NCBI RefSeq assembly: GCF_003185655.1 | Contig: NZ_QHJQ01000014.1 | Location: 1-64,000 of the forward strand | Length of the DNA stretch: 64,000 nucleotides | DNA from: Coraliomargarita sinensis | GTDB lineage: Bacteria > Verrucomicrobiota > Verrucomicrobiia > Opitutales > Coraliomargaritaceae | Direction of reading: 5' to 3' | Shown: piece after piece, positions 28,750-36,436 of the stretch | How positions within the stretch are numbered: position 1 is the stretch's first letter | How the letters are laid out: each line of letters starts with the position of its first letter | Program-made: the position numbers and the translations under genes | The notes under the pieces: model-generated | Databases searched by the model: none | Told to the model about the DNA's origin: nothing | What the model saw: only the letters and a program-made list of their open reading frames with translations

Positions 28750-30150
28750 ATGGAAGAAGTTTACTTAAAAGACCTTGATTCACGCATTCAAAAGCAGGTG
28801 GAGAACGCCCGCAAAGCGATCGATAAGAACCCAGCCTATGCTGTAGATATTCTGGCAAACATTGTCAGCCGTCACCCGGGCTGCCTTGAGGCGAGGAAAT
28901 TCCTCCGGCAGGCCCAGCAAAAAGCGGCTGGTGGTAAGACAAAAGGTTTGGGCAAATTTATCGGGAAAGTGACGAGCCTGCCCTTTGCCATGTCCGGCGG
29001 CTCTAAGCTAAAAAAGGATCCGGCCGCCGCTATGGAAACTGCCGAGCAGATGCTCGGGGCGAATCCGGCCAATCCGGCGGCGCACAAGATGTTGGGTGCC
29101 GCTGCCGAAGCGCTTGATTTGGAGGGCACGACAGCTTTTGCCTACGAGGAGCTTTACAAACTGGACCAAAGCAACACCGAGAGTGCCAAGCTTCTCATGT
29201 CCGCCTACATTCAGGCCGGCCGGTCGAAGGAGGCTATCGAAGTTGGCGATGCCGCTTACCGGGCCAATCCCGCTGACGATGAGGTGCAGGCCCTGATCAA
29301 GAAAGCCTCCGTGCAGCAAACCATGGAGAAGGGCAAGTGGGAAGAGGACAAGAGCTTCCGCGAAAAACTGAAGGACGAAGACGAGGCCCAGAAACTCGAA
29401 CAAGCCTCCCGCGCCAAGACCGGCGAGTCAGGTCTCCGCTCGCTGATCGAAGAGGCCAAGAAAGCCGTCGAAGCTGAGCCCGAGAACATGAATAATTACC
29501 GCGATATCGCCAACAGCTATCGCAAGCTTGGTGAATACGACGATGCTCTGGAATGGGTCGGCAAAGCACGCCAGCTAGAAGCCGGCCGGGCGGATGCCAA
29601 CCTGGAGCGACTCGTGGGTACACTGAAGCGCGAGAAGATGCAAAAGGCGATCGAAACCGCGGAGGAGGCCCTCGAAGCCAACCCCGAGGATGCCTCCATG
29701 AAGGCCGAACTGGAAAAACTTCGCGAAGAAGAACGCTCCTTCCGCCGCAAGCAGGCCGAAGAACTCGTCAATCGCTACCCCAACGAATTCAGCTACCGCT
29801 TCGAACTGGGCGAGCTGCTGTTTGAGGACGGTGATATGAACAAAGCCATCGAGAACCTGCAACTCGCTCTCCGTTCGCCTAAGGTGCGGATCAATGCGCT
29901 CATCCTGCTGGGTAAGTCTTACCTGAGCAAAGGCTTCCACGATATGGCGGCCGAGCAGCTGCAGACCGCTAAATCAGAGATTCCCGGCTTTAACGATCAG
30001 AAGAAGGATGTGCTCTACCAGTTGGGTACTGCTTACGAGCAACAAGGTGACATGGACAAAGCGATGAAAGAATTCAAAGCGCTTTACAGTGCCGATATCT
30101 CCTATCGCGACGTCGCCCAGAAGATCGACGAGTTCTACTCGAACAAGTAG
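28750..30150 (+). CDS. TPR (tetratricopeptide) repeat protein
   Basis: 466 residues, no signal peptide. The N-terminal third has NARKAIDKNPAYAVDILANIVSRHPGCLEARKFLRQAQQ, then EEAKKAVEAEPENMNNYRDIANSYRKLGEYDDALEWVGKARQLE. Later repeats include ETAEEALEANPEDASMKAELEKL, RYPNEFSYRFELGELLFEDGDMNKAIENLQLAL, and GKSYLSKGFHDMAAEQLQTA. A long charged coiled-coil section lies near residues 190-240. TPRs mediate protein contacts; the partner is unknown. I chose the ATG at 28750. Its 3' end overlaps the convergent DUF2334 gene by 16 bases. Confidence 0.85.
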   Translation: MEEVYLKDLDSRIQKQVENARKAIDKNPAYAVDILANIVSRHPGCLEARKFLRQAQQKAAGGKTKGLGKFIGKVTSLPFAMSGGSKLKKDPAAAMETAEQMLGANPANPAAHKMLGAAAEALDLEGTTAFAYEELYKLDQSNTESAKLLMSAYIQAGRSKEAIEVGDAAYRANPADDEVQALIKKASVQQTMEKGKWEEDKSFREKLKDEDEAQKLEQASRAKTGESGLRSLIEEAKKAVEAEPENMNNYRDIANSYRKLGEYDDALEWVGKARQLEAGRADANLERLVGTLKREKMQKAIETAEEALEANPEDASMKAELEKLREEERSFRRKQAEELVNRYPNEFSYRFELGELLFEDGDMNKAIENLQLALRSPKVRINALILLGKSYLSKGFHDMAAEQLQTAKSEIPGFNDQKKDVLYQLGTAYEQQGDMDKAMKEFKALYSADISYRDVAQKIDEFYSNK

Positions 30151-30890
30151 GGTTCGAAGCGTTCGACCGAATCGATCTGGCTTGCCAGTTGATCGGCCAC
30201 TAAGAGGTCGAGATCATCCGGGTGGATGGAAATGCGCAGCGCGCGCCCCTTCCACTTGGCGGCACGAGCTTGATTTGCATTCCAACAGCGAAGGAAAAAT
30301 TGGCGGAATGTCGTATCTGCCTCGTAGCCGGTGAGCGGAAGCTTTTGGAAAGTCCGTTTTCTTTCCGCTTGGTGACCTTTCGGTATTGCTGATTGCTCTC
30401 CGGAGTGCGGCAACGAAGGCGCATCGCCCTCCAGATGGATCAGGCCCCTAGTGGTTTCGATCAGCCGGTAGGGTACTTGTGCGAGATCGTCTTTCGAGAT
30501 GGGACCGAGAGCCCAGGCGGGGGGCACGTAAATGTCCGGAAGGGGGAGGGTGTTTTCGCCAAACCAGGCCCGGGAACGCTGCATTAGTTGAAGGATTCCC
30601 TTGGAATTGAGGTCAAGGTGCTCGGCCACATTGCGCGAGATCAGGGCGGCATGTATCCGGTGGTAGGCGTGCCTGGGTTTGGTTTCATGGTGCCAACCGT
30701 GGGCGGCGAGTTGGTAGCCTTGATGGGCCAGTTGCCGGAGACGATCGATCTGTTGTGGCTCCCAGGGGCGTCCGGGCACGACCAGTAGCGTGACCGGTGG
30801 TACGCCATGCGCTTTCAACCAATCGAGGATGCGCTCCACCCGATCCATGGTGTGGGGCATGACATCATGAATGGAGACAAGTGCTTTCAT
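30135..30890 (-). CDS. DUF2334 polysaccharide-deacetylase-like protein
   Basis: 251 residues from ATG 30890. It begins with ALVSIHDVMPHTMDRV (metal-binding Asp/His of the NodB fold), then VTLLVVPGRPW, AAHGWHHETKPRH, DIYVPPAWALG and RALRISIHPDDLDLL. DUF2334 proteins belong to the polysaccharide deacetylase superfamily and are presumed to remove acetyl groups from N-acetylated sugars or peptidoglycan. A longer start at 30917 adds 9 residues that fall in repeat-like DNA, so I rejected it. It is near glycosyltransferase and sulfotransferase genes, consistent with surface glycan work (inference). Confidence 0.85.
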   Translation of the reverse strand: MKALVSIHDVMPHTMDRVERILDWLKAHGVPPVTLLVVPGRPWEPQQIDRLRQLAHQGYQLAAHGWHHETKPRHAYHRIHAALISRNVAEHLDLNSKGILQLMQRSRAWFGENTLPLPDIYVPPAWALGPISKDDLAQVPYRLIETTRGLIHLEGDAPSLPHSGEQSAIPKGHQAERKRTFQKLPLTGYEADTTFRQFFLRCWNANQARAAKWKGRALRISIHPDDLDLLVADQLASQIDSVERFEPYLFE

Positions 30891-30943
30891 TTCACAAGAA
30901 CTTCGAACACGGAACACGGAACGTTAAATTATGAATGGAGGTC

Positions 30944-31000
<57 letters not shown>

Positions 31001-31004
31001 CTGG

Positions 31005-32108
31005 TTAATCCTTCGCGTATTTCCCGAGCACATCGACCCATTGCCGGATAGTTTGATGGTTGAGTCCCTCGGCGGCGGCGCGGGCGGCATCGGCTTTTTC
31101 TTTCAACTGACTTTCAGGGAGAGCCAGAATATCACGAATGGCATCGATCAGCGGTCGCTCCTGGTCATAGGCGAAGAGGCCATCCTTAAGTTGAGGCCAG
31201 TCGTGGATGCCGGCGTTGGAGGAGACGAGGGCGGGCCGACCGCGTGCCATGGCTTCAAGGGCGACCGAGCCAAAGGTCTCGATCTTGGAGGGAAGCAGCA
31301 GGAGGCTGGATTGGTCGATGAGGCCAATGAGATCCTCACGGTTCATCCAACCGCAGAAGGTGACATTATTCAGCTTTGCTGCCGAGCTTTCCAATTCTTT
31401 GCGCAGGGGGCCGTCGCCACCGATGAGAAACTCAATGTGGGGAAGCTGGGCCGCAGCATCAATGATGCGGTCGACGTTCTTTTCCGGGGCAAGTCTGCCG
31501 GCAAAGCAAATGCGTTTTAATGTCTCCGGGTAGGGAGAGGGCGCTTTCTCCAGGAACATGGGTTGGATCGGAGTGCCCATAATTTCCACCGCCGGGGCGC
31601 CCAGGGCTTCGACATCATCCTGCAGATTTGAATTGTTCACCAGCACGGCGGCGCTGCGTTTACAGAGAAAGCGGTTGGCGTTGTTGAGGTAGCCATTGAC
31701 GAACCACCTTGAGAGCGGCCGCCAATAGATGCGGGCCAGTTGCTCAAAGTCGGTGTGGAAGGCGGAGATAAAAGCCGCCTTATTTCGCTTGGCATGGTAG
31801 AGCCCCAGCATACCGAAGGGGCCGGGGGTAATGCTGACCACGATGTTGGGTTGAAGCTTCCGATAGGCCCGGCTGATGCGCGGGAGATTCGGTGTCACCA
31901 GGCGCTGGCTGGGGTCCCCGGGCATGGGCCAGGAAAGCAGCGGCGGGCGCTTCATGTCGAGCGGCTGAAAGACCTCTGCCGCTTCCACAAGCGGGCCGAG
32001 TTGAGCGAGGAGGTCGTGGTAGTAGGCACCGGTGCCATTGCGCTCGGAGAGTGAGTCCGAGAAAAAGGCGACACGGAGTGGGGCGGGAGCTGTGGCGTTT
32101 GCGGACAA
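31005..32108 (-). CDS. Family 4 glycosyltransferase
   Basis: 367 residues of the GT-B fold. The N-terminal acceptor domain contains FFSDSLSERNGTGAYYHDLLAQLG, VVSITPGPFGMLGLYHAKRNKAAFISAFHTDFE and AAVLVNNSNLQDDVEALG. The C-terminal donor half has RICFAGRLAPEKNVDRIIDAAAQLP, FLIGGDGPLRKELE and the E-x7-E region KIETFGSVALEAMARGRP. Members move a sugar from a nucleotide or lipid donor, such as GDP-mannose or UDP-glucose, to a glycan or lipid. The substrate is not predictable. It ends five bases from the heptad array. Confidence 0.9.
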   Translation of the reverse strand: MSANATAPAPLRVAFFSDSLSERNGTGAYYHDLLAQLGPLVEAAEVFQPLDMKRPPLLSWPMPGDPSQRLVTPNLPRISRAYRKLQPNIVVSITPGPFGMLGLYHAKRNKAAFISAFHTDFEQLARIYWRPLSRWFVNGYLNNANRFLCKRSAAVLVNNSNLQDDVEALGAPAVEIMGTPIQPMFLEKAPSPYPETLKRICFAGRLAPEKNVDRIIDAAAQLPHIEFLIGGDGPLRKELESSAAKLNNVTFCGWMNREDLIGLIDQSSLLLLPSKIETFGSVALEAMARGRPALVSSNAGIHDWPQLKDGLFAYDQERPLIDAIRDILALPESQLKEKADAARAAAEGLNHQTIRQWVDVLGKYAKD

Positions 32109-32123
32109 AGGAGTTATTTTTAA

Positions 32124-32324
32124 AACCGTGAATGGACGTTTATCGGCGTTAATTTTTAATAGAAGCAGTAACGTAAGGTGACAGGATCTTCGAGTATTTT
32201 AACTTTGAGACCTCGGATGGTTGTCGACTCGTCTCAAACACTATTGAACGGGTATACTATTGAAACGAATATCAGCACAAACCGGTAGGTTCTGCTTCAA
32301 GGTCATTCACGTTCATTCACGGTT
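32124..32324. repeat. CCGTGAATG/CATTCACGG inverted pair flanking a noncoding gap
   Basis: AACCGTGAATGGACG at 32124-32138 and CGTTCATTCACGGTT at 32310-32324 are inverted repeats matching at 14 of 15 bases. Inside the second copy TTCATTCACG is nearly repeated (TCATTCACG, 32303-32311). They bracket the 226-base gap between the glycosyltransferase start (32108) and the sulfotransferase stop (32335). In between I see no gene, only an A/T-rich stretch. Confidence 0.6.
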
Positions 32325-32334
32325 CAACTTTAAT

Positions 32335-33486
32335 TTAGCCGCAGCTGTAAGTGGTTCGATTCGGACTACGGAGCATCGTTTCGTAGGGTGAGTTCATGCA
32401 ACCTTCGATTTCTGTGGTATCGAGGGCAAAGTCCTTTGGGGCATGCCGGTGGGTACTGCGTGTTGCAGACTTTCCCCTCTCTAGTGGCGGAGAGGCCCTG
32501 AGGTCGAGCTGTGTCACAGCGGCTCGTATGATTTCCGCGGGTGCGGCCTTCATATCGGATTGTTCGATGAGTGCGACCTGCGATGGCTCGCTGGCTTCAA
32601 CGAACCGGGCGAGTTGCCGGTAGCTGTGGGTGTAAATGTTGAGGAAGCTACGCGTGGTATGGGTGCCGTCGGGATCGGTGCCGAAAAAGCGACGAGCGGG
32701 TGCCAGGGAGCTGAGTTGCGAGCTGAGTGCCGAGCAGGGTTCACGGACACAGATGAGAAACCCGGCTCCGGGGAATATCGCCTGCAAAGCGCTGGCCCAG
32801 GTGGCAAAGGCGGCGTTCTTCGAGAGTAGCCGCTTTCCGGGGTGGCAGTAGAGATGCCGCTGCAGTGCGCGTTTGTAGACATCGAGTAGGCGTTGGCGCT
32901 CTTTTTCAGGCACTTCGTCAAGGCGGCTCAGGTCTCGCAGGCAGGACGAAAACGGAAAAGCGAGGAAGAGGATGAAGCAACCGCCAGCCGGCAGGAGACT
33001 GAGATAATCTTCCTCCGGAACGCTGAGGCCCACTTCATGAATATCGTTAAAATCGCCGGAGGCCGACCGGAGGATTTTTTGGATCAACTTATTGAGAGGG
33101 GCACCAAGGGTCCGGTCGACAGCTTTGAGTAGGCCGACGATCTTTCGCTCGGTGACGGATGGCGCCAGGATTGCCTCCCATGTGCTGAAAGAGGTGAATT
33201 GTGGGTCTTTTGCCAAGCTGCGGTGCAGGAAGGTTGTGCCGCTACGTGGGATACCCAGCACAAAAACCGGATCTTTGACCGCCACTTTGCGGTAACCGGG
33301 AAAGCATAGCTCATCGCAAAGAAAGCCGAACCAGTGCATAAGCTGAAGGAAAAGGAAGGCAGGGTAGAAGAGGAGCAGAAAGAGCAGGCGCCGCGCGTGC
33401 AAAGGTGCGCCATCGTGGCGCCCCGGCCAAATTGAGGCGATCCACCAACTGAGGTACCGGATCAGGCTCTGGAAAAAGAGGTGCAT
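32335..33486 (-). CDS. Sulfotransferase-family protein
   Basis: 383 residues. The PAPS 5'-phosphosulfate loop is FVLGIPRSGTTFLHRSLAKDPQ, and the 3'-phosphate site is near LICVREPCSALSSQ (canonical R-x7-S). The first 45 residues are hydrophobic (SLIRYLSWWIASIW, FLLLFYPAFLFLQLMHWFGF), suggesting membrane association. Members transfer sulfate to sugars or lipids; in marine Verrucomicrobia they may sulfate cell-surface or exported polysaccharides (inference). It is separated by 226 bases from the glycosyltransferase and by 199 bases from the GtrA-like gene. Confidence 0.85.
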   Translation of the reverse strand: MHLFFQSLIRYLSWWIASIWPGRHDGAPLHARRLLFLLLFYPAFLFLQLMHWFGFLCDELCFPGYRKVAVKDPVFVLGIPRSGTTFLHRSLAKDPQFTSFSTWEAILAPSVTERKIVGLLKAVDRTLGAPLNKLIQKILRSASGDFNDIHEVGLSVPEEDYLSLLPAGGCFILFLAFPFSSCLRDLSRLDEVPEKERQRLLDVYKRALQRHLYCHPGKRLLSKNAAFATWASALQAIFPGAGFLICVREPCSALSSQLSSLAPARRFFGTDPDGTHTTRSFLNIYTHSYRQLARFVEASEPSQVALIEQSDMKAAPAEIIRAAVTQLDLRASPPLERGKSATRSTHRHAPKDFALDTTEIEGCMNSPYETMLRSPNRTTYSCG

Positions 33487-33685
33487 CGATCTGTTCTGAG
33501 AATGGAAGGCCGAAAAAAGGGAAAGGTCAGCAAAATGATTAACGGCAGAATAATGTGAGGCAAAACAATGGCCACTCTGCGGTATGTTACAGGCGCTGAG
33601 GTCGGAGAGGGGGGAACTCTATGATAAAAAAGTAAGCCGAACGATTCGGGCTGAAAATCATTCTGCTTCCTGTTAAAAACGGTGC

Positions 33686-34132
33686 TCAATTATCGAAGAC
33701 CATTTTCTTGGAAAAGAAGAAGTTGAAGCACATGCCAAACATGCCGCCGATCCAGACGGCGACAAAGGGCAGCGTGCCGGAGGCACTGGCCTGGCCGCCG
33801 AGTTTCTGACCGATGATCAGTGTAAGGGTAAAAACCCCGTAATTGATTGCGCCGCCCACCGCGTGCACGCTGTAGTGCCGGACCAGTGAGTGCCAGAGCG
33901 CGCGGCCGGTCTCAAGGTGGTGGAAGGTGAAATAGCGATTCAAAATGTAGCCCACCGTCATCGAAGCGAAAAAGGAGGGGATGCGTGCGAGATAGATATT
34001 CAGCCCCAAAGTGTTGAGCAGGTAGAGCAGCCCGATGTCCACCAGCGAAATGGTGACACCGACTCCGGCAAAGCGGATAAACATCCCGCGGTTGCTTTCG
34101 GAGCGGTGAATTCTGCCGAGGAGTTTACGCAT
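33686..34132 (-). CDS. GtrA-family membrane protein
   Basis: 148 residues with four helices: FAGVGVTISLVDIGLLYLLNTL, ARIPSFFASMTVGYILNRYFTF, YSVHAVGGAINYGVFTLTLIIG, FVAVWIGGMFGMCFNFFFSK. NRYFTFHH and FFFSKKMVF are GtrA-type signatures. GtrA proteins flip or help transfer lipid-linked glucose for surface glycan modification. It lies near glycan genes. Confidence 0.88.
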   Translation of the reverse strand: MRKLLGRIHRSESNRGMFIRFAGVGVTISLVDIGLLYLLNTLGLNIYLARIPSFFASMTVGYILNRYFTFHHLETGRALWHSLVRHYSVHAVGGAINYGVFTLTLIIGQKLGGQASASGTLPFVAVWIGGMFGMCFNFFFSKKMVFDN

Positions 34133-34222
34133 GGTTGGTTTGAGCGATCAAGCCGTGGCGACATGGGCGGGTCAAACGAGAAAAGGAGCGGTGCTCGGGC
34201 GTCGGGAAGTTATTTCGTAGAG

Positions 34223-34237
34223 CAGGCGTCCCGCCTG
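34223..34237. repeat. Short REP-like palindrome
   Basis: CAGGCG (34223-34228), a 3-base TCC spacer and CGCCTG (34232-34237) make a short GC hairpin in the gap between the DUF3817 and GtrA genes. It resembles the compact palindromes recognised by REP-associated transposases; function unproven. Confidence 0.4.
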
Positions 34238-34239
34238 TA

Positions 34240-34554
34240 TTACAGTTCTTCTGTCTGAACCTTGCGCAGCAGCTTGGCCTCGGCGACGAAAGGGCCAAAG
34301 GGCAGCAGGCTGGCCACAAAGAGCCAGGCCGTGGTCTTCCAGTGCCACTTGTAGTCAACCTGGCCGAGCACGGCGAGTCCGATGTAGGCCATCCAGAGCA
34401 GACCGTGGGCCATGCCGACGGCACGGACGGCTTCCGGCCAGCCCCAGATATACTTCAGCGGCATGGCGACGCAAAGCAGGAGGAGGTAGGAAACCGCCTC
34501 CCAACTGCCCACGGAGCGGAGCCGGTTCAGGGAGTTGTTAAAATGGAGCCACAT
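34240..34554 (-). CDS. DUF3817 small membrane protein
   Basis: 104 residues from ATG 34554. Three helices (AVSYLLLLCVAMPLKYI; AVRAVGMAHGLLWMAYIGLAVLG; KTTAWLFVASLLPFGPFVAEAK) and the family-like EAVSYLLLL...MPLKYIWGWPEAVRAVGMAHG are seen. DUF3817 members are small, of unknown role. The frame is open further upstream into pyrE, but that part is shadow. There is a 1-base gap to pyrE, so it is co-transcribed from the pyrE promoter. Confidence 0.82.
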   Translation of the reverse strand: MWLHFNNSLNRLRSVGSWEAVSYLLLLCVAMPLKYIWGWPEAVRAVGMAHGLLWMAYIGLAVLGQVDYKWHWKTTAWLFVASLLPFGPFVAEAKLLRKVQTEEL

Positions 34555-34555
34555 C

Positions 34556-35125
34556 CTAACTTCCCGGTTTAACCGCTTTGGTGCCCTGGAGTTCGGGTGG
34601 CAGATTATCAACCTCGTAGGTGGGGAAGCTGAGCTCTGCCAGACTGTGGTGAGGGATGTCAAAGCTGGTCGCCCCGTTACTGCGGTCAACAATCACGCCG
34701 ACAGCGACGGGATCGGCCCCGTGCTCGCGGCATTTGGCGATCGCTTCAACCACCCGGCCGCCGCGGGTAATGACGTCCTCGATGATGAGAACTTTCTCGC
34801 CCGGCTCGAATTTGAAGTTGCGGCGAAGCTCGAGTTTGTCGTCGACCTTTTCCAGAAAGAGAAAGCGCAGCCCGAGTTGGCGGGCGACTTCCTGGCCGAT
34901 GACCAGACCGCCCATGGCGGGTCCGACCACGGTTGTGGCTCCGTAGTCCTTGAGCATCGGGAGCATGATCTCCGCCAGCCGGGTGACCTTGTCCATATAT
35001 TGGCACACCTGGGCGCATTGAAAGAAGTGCGCGCTGTGCAAGCCGGAGCGGAGAAGGAAATGGCCCTCAAGCAGGGCGCCGCTATCACGGAAAATTTGAA
35101 TTACTTCGTCGTTTTCAGAACTCAT
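34556..35125 (-). CDS. pyrE: Orotate phosphoribosyltransferase
   Basis: PyrE makes OMP from orotate and PRPP in pyrimidine synthesis. The 189 residues from the ATG at 35125 include GHFLLRSGLHSAHFFQCAQVCQYMD, TVVGPAMGGLVIGQEVARQLG, FLFLEKVDDKLELRRNF and the PRPP loop VLIIEDVITRGGRVVEAI. An ATG farther upstream (35230) would add 35 residues encoded by the 19-bp inverted repeat region, which I take as noncoding. It is divergent from lptF. Confidence 0.92.
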   Translation of the reverse strand: MSSENDEVIQIFRDSGALLEGHFLLRSGLHSAHFFQCAQVCQYMDKVTRLAEIMLPMLKDYGATTVVGPAMGGLVIGQEVARQLGLRFLFLEKVDDKLELRRNFKFEPGEKVLIIEDVITRGGRVVEAIAKCREHGADPVAVGVIVDRSNGATSFDIPHHSLAELSFPTYEVDNLPPELQGTKAVKPGS

Positions 35126-35153
35126 GCGGCGCAGAGTGATGGGAATTCTCTCC

Positions 35154-35263
35154 GTGACAAGCTTCCAGCTTGCCGAACTTGCCCGGAGCGATTCGTGGGG
35201 TGGGCGGACTGGAAGCCTTTGGCTTAGCAATTAGGGTTGGACGACAAGCTGGAAGCTTGTCAC
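35154..35263. repeat. Perfect 19-bp inverted repeat (REP-like pair) between pyrE and lptF
   Basis: GTGACAAGCTTCCAGCTTG (35154-35172) is the exact reverse complement of CAAGCTGGAAGCTTGTCAC (35245-35263), with 72 bases between. The right arm directly precedes the lptF ATG (35273). Each arm also has an internal AAGCTT-like core. Divergent genes on each side give it a position to affect both promoters. A paired REP element is the most economical explanation (inference). Confidence 0.85.
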
Positions 35264-35272
35264 TACGATGTC

Positions 35273-36418
35273 ATGCTCAAGTTGCTGCATCGCCACATAC
35301 TCAAAGAGATCCTTGTTTCCACGGGATTGGCGATGGGCTTGTTCGTGTTCGTCCTGTTGATGGGCAACGCCATTCGCGACATTGCTGAGTTGGTTGCGGC
35401 CGGAAAGTTGGGCCCGATGGTCTTTTTTCAGTTGATTGGGCTGTTGATCCCTTATGTGGCGGCCTATGCGCTGCCGCTCGGGATGCTGACCGGCACTTTG
35501 ATGGCACTGGGCCGGCTTTCCTCCCAGCAGGAGATTACCGCGATGAAATCGGCGGGAGTGAGTCTCTATCAAGTCGCTACGCCGGTCTTTCTGATCTCCT
35601 TCGTCGGGATGGTGGCCGGGATTCTGGTGAATCTGCACTTTGCGCCCCAGTCACGGGTCGCCTATAAGCAATTGATGGCTACGGCGGTCACGCAAAACCC
35701 GGTCGGCTTTATTGAGGAGAAGCGATTCATTCATGAATTCCCCGGTTACGTGATCTATATGGGTGGTCGTGACGGTGCCGTGATGAAGGACTTTTGGATC
35801 TGGGAGCTGGATAAAGAGAATCGGGTAAAACTCTTTCTCCGGGCCGCCGAGGGGGCGGTGGATTTCGATAAGGAAAGCAACGAGTTGGTGCTCACCCTGC
35901 GCAACGGCACTGCCGAACAGCGGGACGAGACCAACCCCGAGGCACTGGATGCCTCGCCCGACAAGTCGCTTTATTTCGGAGAGTTGCCCATCGCGCTGCC
36001 CTTGGATCAGATTTTCGGCGAACGCCGCGACAAGAGGATACGGACCAAATACATGAACTTTGCCCAGCTCATGGAGCGGCGAAGTGAGGCCATGGAAGGG
36101 GAGTTGGGATCAGCGGGCGAAATTTCCGAGGACCGGATGGAAATCCAGATGCACCTGCAGAAGAACTTTGCGATGGCGTTTTCGGTGTTTTCCCTGGCCG
36201 TCTTTGGCGTGCCGTTGGCGATACGCATTGGACGGCGTGAGAGTTATGCCAATCTGGGTATCGCTCTGGTGATCGCGATGTCCTACTATTTTCTCATGAT
36301 TATGGTCAGTTGGCTGGAGGAGAATCCGGCCATGCGGCCTGACTTGCTAATCTGGTTGCCCAATATCATATTCCAGTCGGTCGGGTTTTGGATGCTCTAC
36401 CGCGCGGGGCGGCACTAG
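35273..36418 (+). CDS. lptF: LptF/LptG-family LPS export permease
   Basis: 381 residues. The N-terminal LLHRHILKEILVSTGLAMGLFVFVLLMGNAIRDIAELV and LIPYVAAYALPLGMLTGTLMALGRLSSQQEITAMKSAGVSL are typical of LptF/LptG inner-membrane permeases; the last is the cytoplasmic coupling helix for LptB. A periplasmic beta-jellyroll (residues about 110-260) and C-terminal helices follow. LptFG with LptB moves LPS to the outer membrane. A homologous LptG is not in the window. The start is the ATG at 35273; the TTG at 35237 lies in the repeat arm. Whether it is F or G is uncertain. Confidence 0.88.
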   Translation: MLKLLHRHILKEILVSTGLAMGLFVFVLLMGNAIRDIAELVAAGKLGPMVFFQLIGLLIPYVAAYALPLGMLTGTLMALGRLSSQQEITAMKSAGVSLYQVATPVFLISFVGMVAGILVNLHFAPQSRVAYKQLMATAVTQNPVGFIEEKRFIHEFPGYVIYMGGRDGAVMKDFWIWELDKENRVKLFLRAAEGAVDFDKESNELVLTLRNGTAEQRDETNPEALDASPDKSLYFGELPIALPLDQIFGERRDKRIRTKYMNFAQLMERRSEAMEGELGSAGEISEDRMEIQMHLQKNFAMAFSVFSLAVFGVPLAIRIGRRESYANLGIALVIAMSYYFLMIMVSWLEENPAMRPDLLIWLPNIIFQSVGFWMLYRAGRH

Positions 36419-36436
36419 GCCGCTTGATTATCTGCT

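Noticed and set aside
34555..34692. Upstream extension of the DUF3817 frame
   Set aside because: Would read antisense-frame inside pyrE; homology-like helices begin at 34554.
35126..35272. N-terminal extensions of pyrE and lptF across the gap
   Set aside because: They translate the 19-bp inverted repeat; the family starts are at 35125 and 35273.
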